Shown piece after piece: positions 1-5,971 of a DNA stretch of 6,344 nt. Origin of the DNA: Puniceicoccales bacterium (GTDB taxonomy: Bacteria > Verrucomicrobiota > Verrucomicrobiia > Opitutales > UBA953); contig JAITPT010000259.1 in assembly GCA_031289285.1 (NCBI GenBank), positions 1 through 6,344 of the forward strand, written 5' to 3'. The first letter of the stretch is position 1. Every line of letters begins with the position of its first letter. Both the position numbers and the translations under genes were made by a program. A model generated the notes under the pieces. It was not told the origin of the DNA. It ran no database searches and was given only the letters and a program-made list of their open reading frames with translations.

Positions 1-411
1 GCAGTGGCTGTCGGCGGCGAAATTGTGAAGGGGCTGCGCATGGCGGTTCGTTGCGACAATTGCAGCGATGCGGAGATGCTTGCGACATACCGTGTGGTGT
101 TGTTTGGGAAAGGTTCTGCAGCGAAGCGTGGTGACCAGAAGGCAGCCCGTATCAGCGAGTCTGCGCAGCGGCGTGTTGCGGAGGCAGGCGGACGTCTCAC
201 TCTGAGCGAGCGTCTTCGGAGTCGCGTTGGGTGGTTCTCACGGAGCATTGCTTTGGGTAGCGAGACATTTGTCAGTGCTCTTGCGAAGCAATACGGGAAG
301 CGCAACGGTTTGAAGCGGCGGTTGACGCCTGCGTCGGTTTCTGCGTCGGAGACGGACGCCGTTTGGCCCGATGATTTGTGCGCAGTTCGCAAAGTCCGCG
401 AAGCCTGCTGA
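1..411 (+). CDS. REP-associated (IS200-like) transposase, C-terminal part
   Basis: The frame is open from the first base, so the gene starts outside the window; the GTG at position 4 is probably internal. What is visible resembles the C-terminal region of REP-associated tyrosine (Y1) transposases, single-strand DNA enzymes that act on short hairpin repeats. The telling stretch is RVGWFSRSIALGSETFV (codons from about 217), matching the family pattern of a basic/aromatic strand followed by LGS.xFV. It is preceded by a GGRLTLSERLRSR segment and followed by a final DDLCAVRKVRE segment like the family's terminal 'LxxLRxLR'. The Y1 domain with its HUH motif and catalytic tyrosine would lie upstream and cannot be checked. 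Repeats with core GGGACGGGTCTG begin 218 bases after the stop, which supports a REP/transposase unit. Whether the gene is intact or a fragment is unknown. Confidence 0.68.
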   Translation, partial: AVAVGGEIVKGLRMAVRCDNCSDAEMLATYRVVLFGKGSAAKRGDQKAARISESAQRRVAEAGGRLTLSERLRSRVGWFSRSIALGSETFVSALAKQYGKRNGLKRRLTPASVSASETDAVWPDDLCAVRKVREAC

Positions 412-628
412 GTTTGTTGAGCGGAAGTTAGAAATGAAGGTCTCCAAGTCTGGGTAGCCAGCCCTCTCTCTTTTTTCCGCAGAGGTATCGTGAATGTTTC
501 AAAAAGCTCTCATCTCGGTTTTCGCCACTGGCGTCACCGTGTGGCGGAGCGTTGGACACGTGGCGTCTTGTGTTGGGATTGGTGGCATTTATTTCGCACG
601 AGAACCCCGCCGACTGGCACAAAAAATT
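412..628. other. Intergenic stretch after the transposase, no gene supported
   Basis: Short open frames exist on both strands but none looks like a conserved protein. The only visible structure is a modest hairpin: CGCCAC at 523-528 and GTGGCG at 541-546 around a 12-nt loop. No run of T follows it, so it is not a convincing terminator. Confidence 0.5.
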
Positions 629-705
629 GGGGACGGGTCCGAAATAAAATGGGGGACGGGTCTGAAAATAAATGCACGTAAAATTATTAACAGGGACGGG
701 TCTGA
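629..705 (+). repeat. Three direct repeats with core GGGACGGGTCTG
   Basis: Copies lie at 629-641 (GGGGACGGGTCCG), 651-664 (GGGGGACGGGTCTG) and 691-705 (CAGGGACGGGTCTGA). The first two form a 22-bp tandem in which the A-rich tails after the core also match (GAAATAAAATG and GAAAATAAATG). The same core returns at 6142-6156, in altered form at 6165-6178, and at 6244-6257, always in the same orientation. The position just downstream of a REP-type transposase suggests they are substrates or relics of that family; this link is inferred. Confidence 0.75.
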
Positions 706-710
706 TTTTT

Positions 711-917
711 TTGCCTTTGGCGTCGGAATACGCAGTGACGCCCGACTACGCTCTGACGCAGATGCCGCTTAGTTTCGCGCTAATGCTCGTCGCCGCCGCA
801 CACCGCCGCAACGGTGGCAGGTTCGCAAGCCAGAGCTATGCAGAGCGCGACGCACTCGCGGAAATCAAAAAGGAGGCTCAATTGTCACCAAGAAAAATCA
901 CCCGAAGAAAGCCATAA
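711..917 (+). pseudogene. Phage tail-assembly-like protein, 5'-truncated remnant
   Basis: The frame from 711 reads as a small helical protein with a segment YALTQMPLSFALMLVAAAH and a charged tail ERDALAEIKKEAQ. The pattern 'MPLxxALxLxxAA' is like small tail-assembly chaperones encoded just before tape-measure genes in siphophage/myophage tail modules; a tape-measure start does follow at 1138. The identification is by pattern and position only. No convincing start remains: the gene body runs back directly into the repeat at 691-705, which suggests the 5' end was lost there. A possible frameshift sequence lies near its end at 866-872. Confidence 0.4.
866..876 (+). promoter_or_regulatory. Strong Shine-Dalgarno and possible -1 slip site
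   Basis: AAGGAGG at 870-876 is the best Shine-Dalgarno sequence seen beside any gene in the window. It lies four bases before an ATT at 881-883, in the frame that continues to 1141. A single base change could have turned an ATG into this ATT. In the upstream reading frame the heptamer C AAA AAG (866-872) has the form of a -1 slippery site, and a -1 shift would enter exactly that downstream frame. Either reading would join or couple the two tail-assembly frames; the sequence does not decide between them. Confidence 0.35.
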
Positions 918-1141
918 GCGAGCGACACCGCGATGATGACGGCCATCCATTTCACGAAGCAAAAAAAGCAGTCAACAATCTCCCTAAATCCGTCGTCATC
1001 ATAACCGAATAGCGGGCGGTGATGATGCTCAATAATGATGTAGCGGACGTTTTCTTCCTCGGTTTCCTTTTTCATAGCACCGCCGACGAAACCCTTTCCC
1101 GCGCACAAGTCAACCTTCACCGACAACATTTTTCCCAATGA
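881..1141 (+). pseudogene. Second tail-module reading frame, broken by a TAG
   Basis: One frame stays open from before 881 to a TGA at 1139-1141 except for a TAG at 1010-1012. The first half encodes a basic, charged segment (TKKNHPKKAISERHRDDDG and then FHEAKKAVNNLPKSVVIITE). The second half (from ATG 1022) encodes 39 residues beginning MMLNNDVADVFFLGFLFHS. The final TGA overlaps the tape-measure ATG as ATGA, the usual arrangement of coupled phage genes, which argues for the + strand being the coding one. It may be two tiny genes, or one gpG/gpGT-like extension with a nonsense mutation. No product name is justified. An opposite-strand open frame over the same stretch is discussed under rejected items. 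Confidence 0.35.
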
Positions 1142-1356
1142 CAAAAAAAGCCCAAATAAACATCGGAACGAATGCCGGCACTTCCGGCTTGCGCAAAGCG
1201 AGCGAGGAGTTGGAGCGTCTCAACGATAGCTCGAAAAAGGCTTCCTCCGGGTTTGCCAAATTCGGCGACAGACTCGTCCACATCAGCGCGGGCATTCACG
1301 TCGCACGACTCTTCGCCAACGGTGCGGTGTCCGCATCGTCAACGTGTCTTACTTGA
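1138..1356 (+). pseudogene. Phage tail tape-measure protein, N-terminal fragment
   Basis: Tape-measure proteins set tail length and are normally many hundreds of residues long; this one has 72. The start MTKKAQINIGTNAGTSGLRK, then ASEELERLNDSSKKASSGF, matches the usual N-terminus: an alternating beta strand followed by an amphipathic helix (L..ASEELERLN..SKKAS.GF). The segment FAKFGDRLVHISAGIHVARL fits the next helix. The similarity ends at about codon 64 and a stop follows within eight codons, where the DNA turns A+T-rich. I infer that a deletion or insertion cut the gene here. The ATG overlaps the TGA of the preceding frame. The gene cannot make a working tail, so this is a prophage relic. 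Confidence 0.55.
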
Positions 1357-1389
1357 AAAAGTTTTCAACTTGGTATCTTTCTGGTATCT
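1353..1389. repeat. A+T-rich palindrome and 11-bp-phased direct repeats
   Basis: TTGAAAA (1353-1359) and TTTTCAA (1362-1368) form a 7-bp palindrome around AG. Two copies of TGGTATCT follow at 1371-1378 and 1382-1389, 11 bp apart, about one helical turn. This sits exactly where the tape-measure similarity ends, so it may be a junction (old attachment or insertion site) or a protein-binding site. No partner copy is seen elsewhere in the window. Confidence 0.35.
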
Positions 1390-1439
1390 ATGGTCATCTA
1401 TTCCTCGGCAGTTTCCCACGCAATTTCGTTCTGACCTCA

Positions 1440-1613
1440 TTTGAACCTAAAAACGGCAGTTAATGCGGGCGGTTTTGCACAATCTTTTGGCTGTCTGCGG
1501 CTTGTGCTTTACGCTCCACGCACCACAAGGTGCGCGTCGGGAAAGCGCAAACCGCATCCGCCTCAAAATCTTGCGCAAACCCTTCCCGCTGAACTGCCGT
1601 TCTTAGGTTGAAA
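1440..1613. repeat. 174-nt imperfect inverted repeat (85 + 4 + 85 nt)
   Basis: The left arm is 1440-1524 and the right arm 1529-1613; the tip is CGCACC-ACAA-GGTGCG. At the outer ends 20 of 22 positions pair, around the core CCTAAAAACGGCAGTT (left, 1446-1461) and its complement AACTGCCGTTCTTAGG (right). The inner parts pair over most of their length with one or two single-base slips. A related 85-nt copy stands alone at 5972-6056. This is therefore a dispersed element, either a foldback/MITE-like unit or two copies of an insertion-element end facing each other. As RNA it would fold into one long hairpin. No transposase gene is inside it. Confidence 0.7.
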
Positions 1614-1667
1614 CAGCCGCTCGTGGTTCGAGTTTCCGTAGGAGCACCGAGCAAAAAAAAGGACTCT

Positions 1668-1690
1668 GGACGCCGTCGTAGAGGGCGTCC
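1668..1690 (+). terminator. GC hairpin upstream of the tRNA, possible terminator
   Basis: GGACGCC (1668-1674) pairs perfectly with GGCGTCC (1684-1690) around a 9-nt loop. The T-run after it is weak (GCAGCTGTTTT), so termination is possible but not strongly indicated. It would separate the repeat region from the tRNA promoter that follows. Confidence 0.35.
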
Positions 1691-1725
1691 GCAGCTGTTT
1701 TGACAGATGACAGAAAATTGAAAGT

Positions 1726-1756
1726 TTGACAGCGCGGGGCAGGGCGGCTTTATACG
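1726..1756 (+). promoter_or_regulatory. Promoter of the tRNA-Ser gene
   Basis: A perfect TTGACA at 1726-1731 is followed after 19 bases by TATACG at 1751-1756, 13 bases before the mature tRNA 5' end. The bases after the -10 are GCGCCCC, a G+C-rich discriminator typical of stringently controlled stable-RNA promoters. A second TTGACA at 1700-1705 has no well-placed -10. Confidence 0.55.
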
Positions 1757-1769
1757 CGCCCCTTCAAGC

Positions 1770-1857
1770 GGAGAGGTGGCAGAGTGGCCGAATGCGCCTG
1801 ACTCGAAATCAGGTGTGCCGCAAGGTACCGGGGGTTCGAATCCCTCCCTCTCCGCCA
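1770..1857 (+). tRNA. tRNA-Ser (anticodon CGA)
   Basis: The acceptor stem GGAGAGG (1770-1776) pairs with CCTCTCC (1847-1853), followed by G and an encoded CCA (1855-1857). The anticodon stem CCTGA/TCAGG (1797-1801/1809-1813) encloses CTCGAAA with anticodon CGA at 1804-1806, reading UCG serine codons. A long variable arm (class II, as expected for Ser) precedes the T arm GGGGG-TTCGAAT-CCCTC, which has one G-T pair. All parts are intact. tRNA-Ser genes are common integration sites, but no duplicated 3' end of this tRNA is present in the window, and the phage remnant lies on its 5' side. Confidence 0.97.
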
Positions 1858-2024
1858 TTTTCCGTCGTCACCGCCATTTTCGCTACCACTGCCTTCGCGC
1901 CGCCTTCTCCACCGTCACCGTAAAACAATACGCTCCCGCACTCTCGCATCCCCGCGCTCCCGCACTCCTGCCCCCCCCTTTCATTTTCCCAAAAAACCGT
2001 CCCCCTGTCGCCATTCCTGCTGCC
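1858..2024 (+). other. Leader between tRNA-Ser and the next gene
   Basis: C-rich, purine-poor sequence without a clear terminator, promoter or Shine-Dalgarno. A frame open from inside the tRNA runs through it into the next gene, but that extension is only tRNA sequence read as codons. Confidence 0.4.
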
Positions 2025-2795
2025 ATGCTCACACTCTTTATTCCATCTGCCTACGAAGCCGCCGATTTTCGCCGCGCCCTCGCTAACCCGTGCAAAACAC
2101 ACATCGGCGACACTACGGTTTTCACTGGCACCCTCGAAGGCGTCCCGCTACGCCTTGCCGTTTGCGGGATGGGGCAGCCTCACAGTGCCCGCCGCATCGC
2201 CGCCGTGCTCGAAGCGATTGCCCCGTTGCGCGAGACCGACCTCGTGTGGCTTGCCGGTTTCGGCGGCGGTCTCGACCCCTCTCTTAAACGCTACGACATC
2301 GTTTGGCTCGACGGCACAGCGGAGGACGAAGCCGCCGCCACCGGCCCCGCCACGCATCCCGCCACTCTCGCCCCCATTTCGGCTGCCATCGCTGCCACTG
2401 GCGCATCCGCTCGCCGCATCGAAAAGATTTACACATCCGAGGTTGTTGTGGACACGCCGGAAAAAAAAGCCGCCGCCTTCCGCGAAACCGCTGCTGCCAT
2501 TGTTGACATGGAAACCGCGCCCTTCCTCGAACTACTCAAAAAACACAACCGCCAAGGGGCAGTCATCCGCGTTATCAGCGACGACGTTTCGGAGGAGTTT
2601 CCTGCCGACCTTATCGGGCGCAGCTACGATTTCGCCAAAGGGCGCACCACCCCGTTTCGCCTCGCTTGGCACCTGTTCACTCACCCGTCCGACATCGGGC
2701 GTATGCGCCGTTCCCTCGCGCCTCTGCCCGAAGCCCGCCGCCACTTGCTCCGGTTCATTGCTGCCGCCGTCAAAAGCACTGCCTCTGCGTCCTGA
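2025..2795 (+). CDS. Nucleoside phosphorylase/nucleosidase superfamily protein (MTA/SAH nucleosidase-like)
   Basis: This 256-residue protein has the landmarks of the PNP/UDP phosphorylase fold: CGMGQPHSARR (residues 47-57, the phosphate/substrate loop region), GFGGGLDPSLKRYDIV (78-93, the GxxGGLxxxLxxGDIV motif), VDMET (160-164) and RVISDD (182-187). In 5'-methylthioadenosine/S-adenosylhomocysteine nucleosidases the Glu of the 'DME' motif and the Asp of the 'SD' motif are catalytic; E163 and D186 occupy these places here. It likely cleaves or phosphorolyses a purine nucleoside-type substrate in the cytoplasm. The exact substrate is not readable: MTA/SAH nucleosidase, futalosine hydrolase and hopanoid-associated phosphorylase all share these motifs. 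The start is the ATG at 2025, because earlier in-frame codons are tRNA and leader sequence and the family N-terminus (beta strand LTLFIPSAYEA) begins here. No Shine-Dalgarno is visible. The C-terminal 40 residues are basic and helical. Confidence 0.82.
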   Translation: MLTLFIPSAYEAADFRRALANPCKTHIGDTTVFTGTLEGVPLRLAVCGMGQPHSARRIAAVLEAIAPLRETDLVWLAGFGGGLDPSLKRYDIVWLDGTAEDEAAATGPATHPATLAPISAAIAATGASARRIEKIYTSEVVVDTPEKKAAAFRETAAAIVDMETAPFLELLKKHNRQGAVIRVISDDVSEEFPADLIGRSYDFAKGRTTPFRLAWHLFTHPSDIGRMRRSLAPLPEARRHLLRFIAAAVKSTASAS

Positions 2796-2858
2796 GTCGC
2801 GCTGCCGTTTTAGATTATTGACGCCCCTGCGTTTGCCCTCAAAAAAACACCGCTTCCG

Positions 2859-3290
2859 ATGCTCCGACTTTTCGCCAGTCTCTTCCTGTTGCTTGCCTAC
2901 ACGGCGAGCACGGGGCACTGCGCCATCGCGGCGGCTCTCTGTGGGAGCGTTCACGCCGCCGACGCCCATGCCGTCTCCGGCGACATCGGCGGGCACCACG
3001 CTGGACATCTTCCTCACGACGCCAGTTGCTCGGTGGATAACCCCCTCGCGCTCGCCGCCAATTCGCGCCGCACTGTCAATCGCTCCGCCTCCTTTTCCCC
3101 TGAGAAAAACTTTGCTTCCACCGCCGCCCCTCACCATTTCGCCTGCCCGCCCTGCCTTGCGGACTTCGCAGCCCCGCCGGAAAACGGCTTGGCACCGCAT
3201 GACCGCGACTGTGACCGCCTGCTCGCGCTTGCGGCGGGCTGGCAATTCAGCGTCCGCGCCGCAGGAACCGCCCGCGCCCCGAACGCTTGA
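2859..3290 (+). CDS. Small secreted Cys/His-rich protein beside metal-efflux gene
   Basis: The 143-residue product begins with a typical signal peptide (MLRLFASLFLLLAYTASTGH, cleavage probably near residues 19-22), so it should act in the periplasm or envelope. The mature part has scattered cysteines and histidines: CAIAAALCG, HAADAHA, GGHHAGHLPHDASC, and HHFACPPCLADF with a CxxC. It ends in GWQFSVRAAGTARAPNA; a 'WQF..R......RAP' ending is, as I recall, seen in small proteins next to CzcCBA-type operons, but I cannot confirm the family here. It starts 64 bases after the nucleosidase gene and ends 218 bases before the efflux fusion gene, on the same strand. I infer a metal-binding or sensing role linked to that gene. 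It has no catalytic motif and no recognised domain. Confidence 0.6.
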   Translation: MLRLFASLFLLLAYTASTGHCAIAAALCGSVHAADAHAVSGDIGGHHAGHLPHDASCSVDNPLALAANSRRTVNRSASFSPEKNFASTAAPHHFACPPCLADFAAPPENGLAPHDRDCDRLLALAAGWQFSVRAAGTARAPNA

Positions 3291-3508
3291 CGTCGAACTG
3301 GTCGGCGTCGGCAACGCCCCGTCCCCTCTTTTGCCCGCCGTCGCCCATTTCTGAAAACCGCGTTTTCGTGCGCCCGTTTGCCGCGCCCGCGCCCCTATTG
3401 CGTCGGTCTCACTGTTCCGCCTGCCACCCCGCAAGTCTGCCAACTCGCCGCCTCATCCGTCCCATTTACACACCTGCACACCCGCAAACTCTCACACCAA
3501 CAAACACC
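3291..3508 (+). other. Intergenic region before the efflux fusion gene
   Basis: A frame open from 3287 continues into the next gene, but it encodes a proline/arginine-rich sequence in front of a perfect signal peptide, so I read it as untranslated leader. No clear -35/-10 pair or hairpin stands out. The last 40 bases are purine-poor with CACCAACAAACACC just before the ATG and no Shine-Dalgarno. Confidence 0.4.
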
Positions 3509-5902
3509 ATGAAAAAACTTTTTCTCACAACCACGCTCTTAACCGCCGCCGCCACGACATCTGTTTTCGCAGCCGCGCCTCTCACCGCAAACGAACCGCT
3601 CCCGCCAACGCCGCCCATGTCGTCAACGGCGACATCAACGCCGACGTCGTCGCCGTCTGCGTCGTCGCTGCCCGCAGCCTTGCCAGCTGTTACCGTTGGC
3701 CAACTTGTCGCGCAGACCGTCGCGCAAAATCCGGAAATCCGTTTCTATGAAAACGAAATCCGTTTTGCCCGCGAACGCCGCGATGTCGCCGGACGTTGGC
3801 AAGACCCAGAACTCTCGGTGGGCATCGGGCGCAAGACTGCCCGCGACCTTGGTGGCCCCACGCACGACGGACTTGCGTGGAGCGTCACGCTCTCGCAGAA
3901 GTTTGATTTCAGCGGACGCGCCGCCATTCGCAAAGCCATCGCGGAGCACCAGATTGTCGCCGCCGAGGCCGGTCTCGCGCAGTTCCGCCGCGAACTTGCC
4001 GCAAAAACAGCGGAGCTTGCCCGCTCGCTTCTCGCCGCCCAGCGGCGCCTCGAAGCCTCCGAAATTGTTGCCGCCCGCGGTCGCGCCCTCCTCGCCACCC
4101 TCGTCCAGCGCGACCCCGCTGGCGTCGCCGCCGCGCTCGAAGCAAAAATCATTGAGGCCGACATTTTGAAACTCGCAAAAAACGCCGTCGCCCAACGCGC
4201 CGCGCTTCTCACCGCGCTCGCCGAGCTGAACCTTCTGCGCGGTGCCTCGCCCGACGCCCCGCTCACCCTCGCCAACGTCGCCACCGACTTCGCCCCCGCG
4301 CCCGCCAACGACGCCCTCCTCTCCGCCGCAGTGCGCGGCAACTTCACCCTCCGCCAATTCGAGGCCGACCTCGCGGGGCAGGGCGCAGCTGTCACCCTCG
4401 AAGAAAAAAACGCTTGGGGCGATGTCACCATCTCACCCTTTTTCTCCGAGGAACGCGCCGGTTCTCGCGAACGCTCTGCCGGTCTCGGCGTGAGCATTCC
4501 GCTGCCACTTTGGAACGCGAACAAAGAGGCCACCGCTGAAGCCCGCTCGCGTCGCACACAAGCCGAGACCGCGCTCTTCAAAGCCCGCCGCGACCTGCGC
4601 CGCGACGTCGTCTCCGCCGCGCTCGCCTACCGTGCCGCCCTCGAAACGCTGCTCCCCGCGAGTCTGGAAAAAGTCGCCGAGTTTCGCCACGCCGCCGAGC
4701 TTGGCGAACGTCACTACCGGCTCGGAACAATCCCCGTGACAACCTATCTCGCCCTGCAACAAGCCAGCCTCGAAAGTTTGGACAACCACCTCTCCGCCTG
4801 CATCGAGGCAGTTCAAGCGGCGTCGAAATTGACGGCGTTGACCGGCCTACCGCTGGAAACTTTTGTGCGCGAAATCCCGCCGAAAAAAAAGCCGTCAAGT
4901 GTAACCGCCGAACCCCGCGACAAACCCGCCGACAAAAAAACCGCCGCCGACCACGCCGACCACGCTGGCCACGCTGCTCACGATGACCACGACGACCACG
5001 ACCACGCTGGCCACGACCACGGCAAACCTTCCGCCACCGCTCGCCCTGACGGCAAACCTTCCGCCGCCGCTGGCACCGCTCGCCCCACCGTCGCCCATCC
5101 CCGTGACGAACATTCTCACGGCACCGCCGACGGGCACGGGCACGACCACGCGCACGACCACGACCACGGCGCGGGCGCGAGTGCAGCCGAAGCGAGTTTT
5201 TCTCCCGAAACCGGATTACGCATCTCCGACGCCACCCGTGCCGCCCTTGGCATCCGCACCGCCAAAGCGGAAGAGTGCCTTATCGCCCACGAAATTTTGC
5301 TGGCCGCCCGTTCATACGCGGCTGACGGCGGGAGACGTGCGCTTGCCGTTGTCACTGCCGAGCAGGCGGCGGTTTTGGAAAAAACTGGGCGGGCGTTGTT
5401 AGAAAGCCCGTTGGGTGTCGCGCCGCCCAAAACCACGACGCCCGCTGACACCTCCGCCAACGGGAACGCCCCGTCTGCCAAACCGACGACTGCCGCCGCA
5501 AAAACCGACGTTGCAAAAACCGCCGCCGCCGCTCCTGTTTTCGCGCCTCTCCTTTCGCTTTCCGCCGTCGCAAACGCTGCTGGACAACGCGAGGCGGTTT
5601 TTGCCCTTCCACACGACGCTCTTGCCGACACTGCGCTTGTGCTGCGGGTTATCGTTCCTGCCTCAACTCCTGTGCTTGCTGTCCCGCGTGCGGCGGTTCT
5701 TGACGCTGCCAGTGGCACCTTTGTTTATCTTGTCCGCAACGGTGCGTATCGGCGTGTTTCGGTGAAAACTGGCACCGCCGACGCCGCCCACATCGAAATT
5801 GTCTCTGGCTTGCGCCTTGCCGACGAAATTGTCGTCGCCCCCGTTTCCCAGCTTTGGCTCACCGAATTGCGCCTCACCAAAGGCGGCGGCCATTCGCACT
5901 GA
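3509..5902 (+). CDS. Fused outer-membrane factor (CzcC/CusC-like) and periplasmic adaptor (CzcB/CusB-like)
   Basis: 797 residues from the ATG at 3509, chosen because it opens a clean signal peptide (MKKLFLTTTLLTAAATTSVFA, cut near 21). A Ser/Thr/Pro linker (about 30-60) precedes two outer-membrane-efflux (TolC-family) repeats at about 61-245 and 266-450, with VTVGQLVAQTVAQNPEI at the start and the hallmark GVSIPLPLWNANKE at 327-340. This half has the full length of a CzcC/CusC protein. Residues 481-505 and 530-554 carry nine His each (such as HDDHDDHDHAGHDHG), as in Zn/Co/Ni/Cu-binding adaptor regions. From about 563 the protein turns adaptor-like: LRISDATRAALGIRTA, then, after an Ala/Thr/Pro linker (about 636-676), REAVFALPHDAL, VLAVPRAAVLDAASGTFVYL, YRRVSVKTG and IEIVSGLRLADEIVV, ending TKGGGHSH. 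These match the beta-barrel and membrane-proximal domains; the lipoyl and coiled-coil hairpin are not seen. It would span the outer membrane with its C-terminal half in the periplasm. No pump gene follows. Confidence 0.85.
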   Translation: MKKLFLTTTLLTAAATTSVFAAAPLTANEPLPPTPPMSSTATSTPTSSPSASSLPAALPAVTVGQLVAQTVAQNPEIRFYENEIRFARERRDVAGRWQDPELSVGIGRKTARDLGGPTHDGLAWSVTLSQKFDFSGRAAIRKAIAEHQIVAAEAGLAQFRRELAAKTAELARSLLAAQRRLEASEIVAARGRALLATLVQRDPAGVAAALEAKIIEADILKLAKNAVAQRAALLTALAELNLLRGASPDAPLTLANVATDFAPAPANDALLSAAVRGNFTLRQFEADLAGQGAAVTLEEKNAWGDVTISPFFSEERAGSRERSAGLGVSIPLPLWNANKEATAEARSRRTQAETALFKARRDLRRDVVSAALAYRAALETLLPASLEKVAEFRHAAELGERHYRLGTIPVTTYLALQQASLESLDNHLSACIEAVQAASKLTALTGLPLETFVREIPPKKKPSSVTAEPRDKPADKKTAADHADHAGHAAHDDHDDHDHAGHDHGKPSATARPDGKPSAAAGTARPTVAHPRDEHSHGTADGHGHDHAHDHDHGAGASAAEASFSPETGLRISDATRAALGIRTAKAEECLIAHEILLAARSYAADGGRRALAVVTAEQAAVLEKTGRALLESPLGVAPPKTTTPADTSANGNAPSAKPTTAAAKTDVAKTAAAAPVFAPLLSLSAVANAAGQREAVFALPHDALADTALVLRVIVPASTPVLAVPRAAVLDAASGTFVYLVRNGAYRRVSVKTGTADAAHIEIVSGLRLADEIVVAPVSQLWLTELRLTKGGGHSH
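4949..5170 (+). other. Histidine-rich metal-binding linker inside the fusion protein
   Basis: Two blocks of 25 residues, 4949-5023 and 5096-5170, contain nine His each mixed with Asp, Gly and Ala. The spacer between them contains a 30-bp tandem duplication: a 21-bp unit at 5021-5041 recurs at 5051-5071 with one mismatch, giving GKPSATARPD then GKPSAAAGTARP. His/Asp blocks of this kind bind Zn, Ni, Co or Cu in many transporters; the metal here is not known. Confidence 0.75.
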
Positions 5903-5971
5903 CCAGAATTTCGCCTTTGGGGTTGGCACGTCTTGCACAATCGTGCGGCTACAAAATGGCCACAAAGCGGA

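Noticed and set aside
629..705. CRISPR array
   Set aside because: The repeats are 12-15 bp, spacings are irregular (22 and 40 bp), the intervening sequence is itself repeated, and no cas gene is present.
700..730. Shared GCCTTTGG-type stretch at 713-725 and 5912-5924
   Set aside because: The match is short and imperfect and could arise by chance; not enough to call a repeat.
878..1144. Minus-strand open frame with a membrane-helix-like end (FVKWMAVIIAVSLAYGFLRV)
   Set aside because: It looks protein-like from an ATG at 1073-1075, but it lies opposite the phage tail frames, has no Shine-Dalgarno, and the + strand frame has the ATGA overlap with the tape-measure start. I kept the + strand reading; this remains an open alternative.
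1770..1857. tRNA-Ser as the attachment site of the phage remnant
   Set aside because: No duplicate of the tRNA 3' end is present in the window and the remnant is on the 5' side, while integration normally uses the 3' end.
1460..1858. Minus-strand open frame of 132 codons across the tRNA
   Set aside because: Its first 30 residues are the reverse of the tRNA-Ser gene read as protein, a well-known artefact, and the rest lies in the foldback repeat.
1776..2024. N-terminal extension of the nucleosidase gene starting inside the tRNA
   Set aside because: The extension is tRNA plus C-rich leader read as codons; the enzyme fold starts at the ATG at 2025.
2155..3354. Plus-strand frame of 399 codons
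   Set aside because: Proline/arginine/serine-rich frame overlapping two better genes; a by-product of high G+C.
2532..3443. Minus-strand frame of 303 codons
   Set aside because: Glycine/arginine-rich shadow of the nucleosidase and the secreted protein, with no domain-like pattern.
3287..3508. Upstream extension of the efflux fusion protein
   Set aside because: It would bury a perfect signal peptide behind 74 proline-rich residues; the ATG at 3509 is the credible start.
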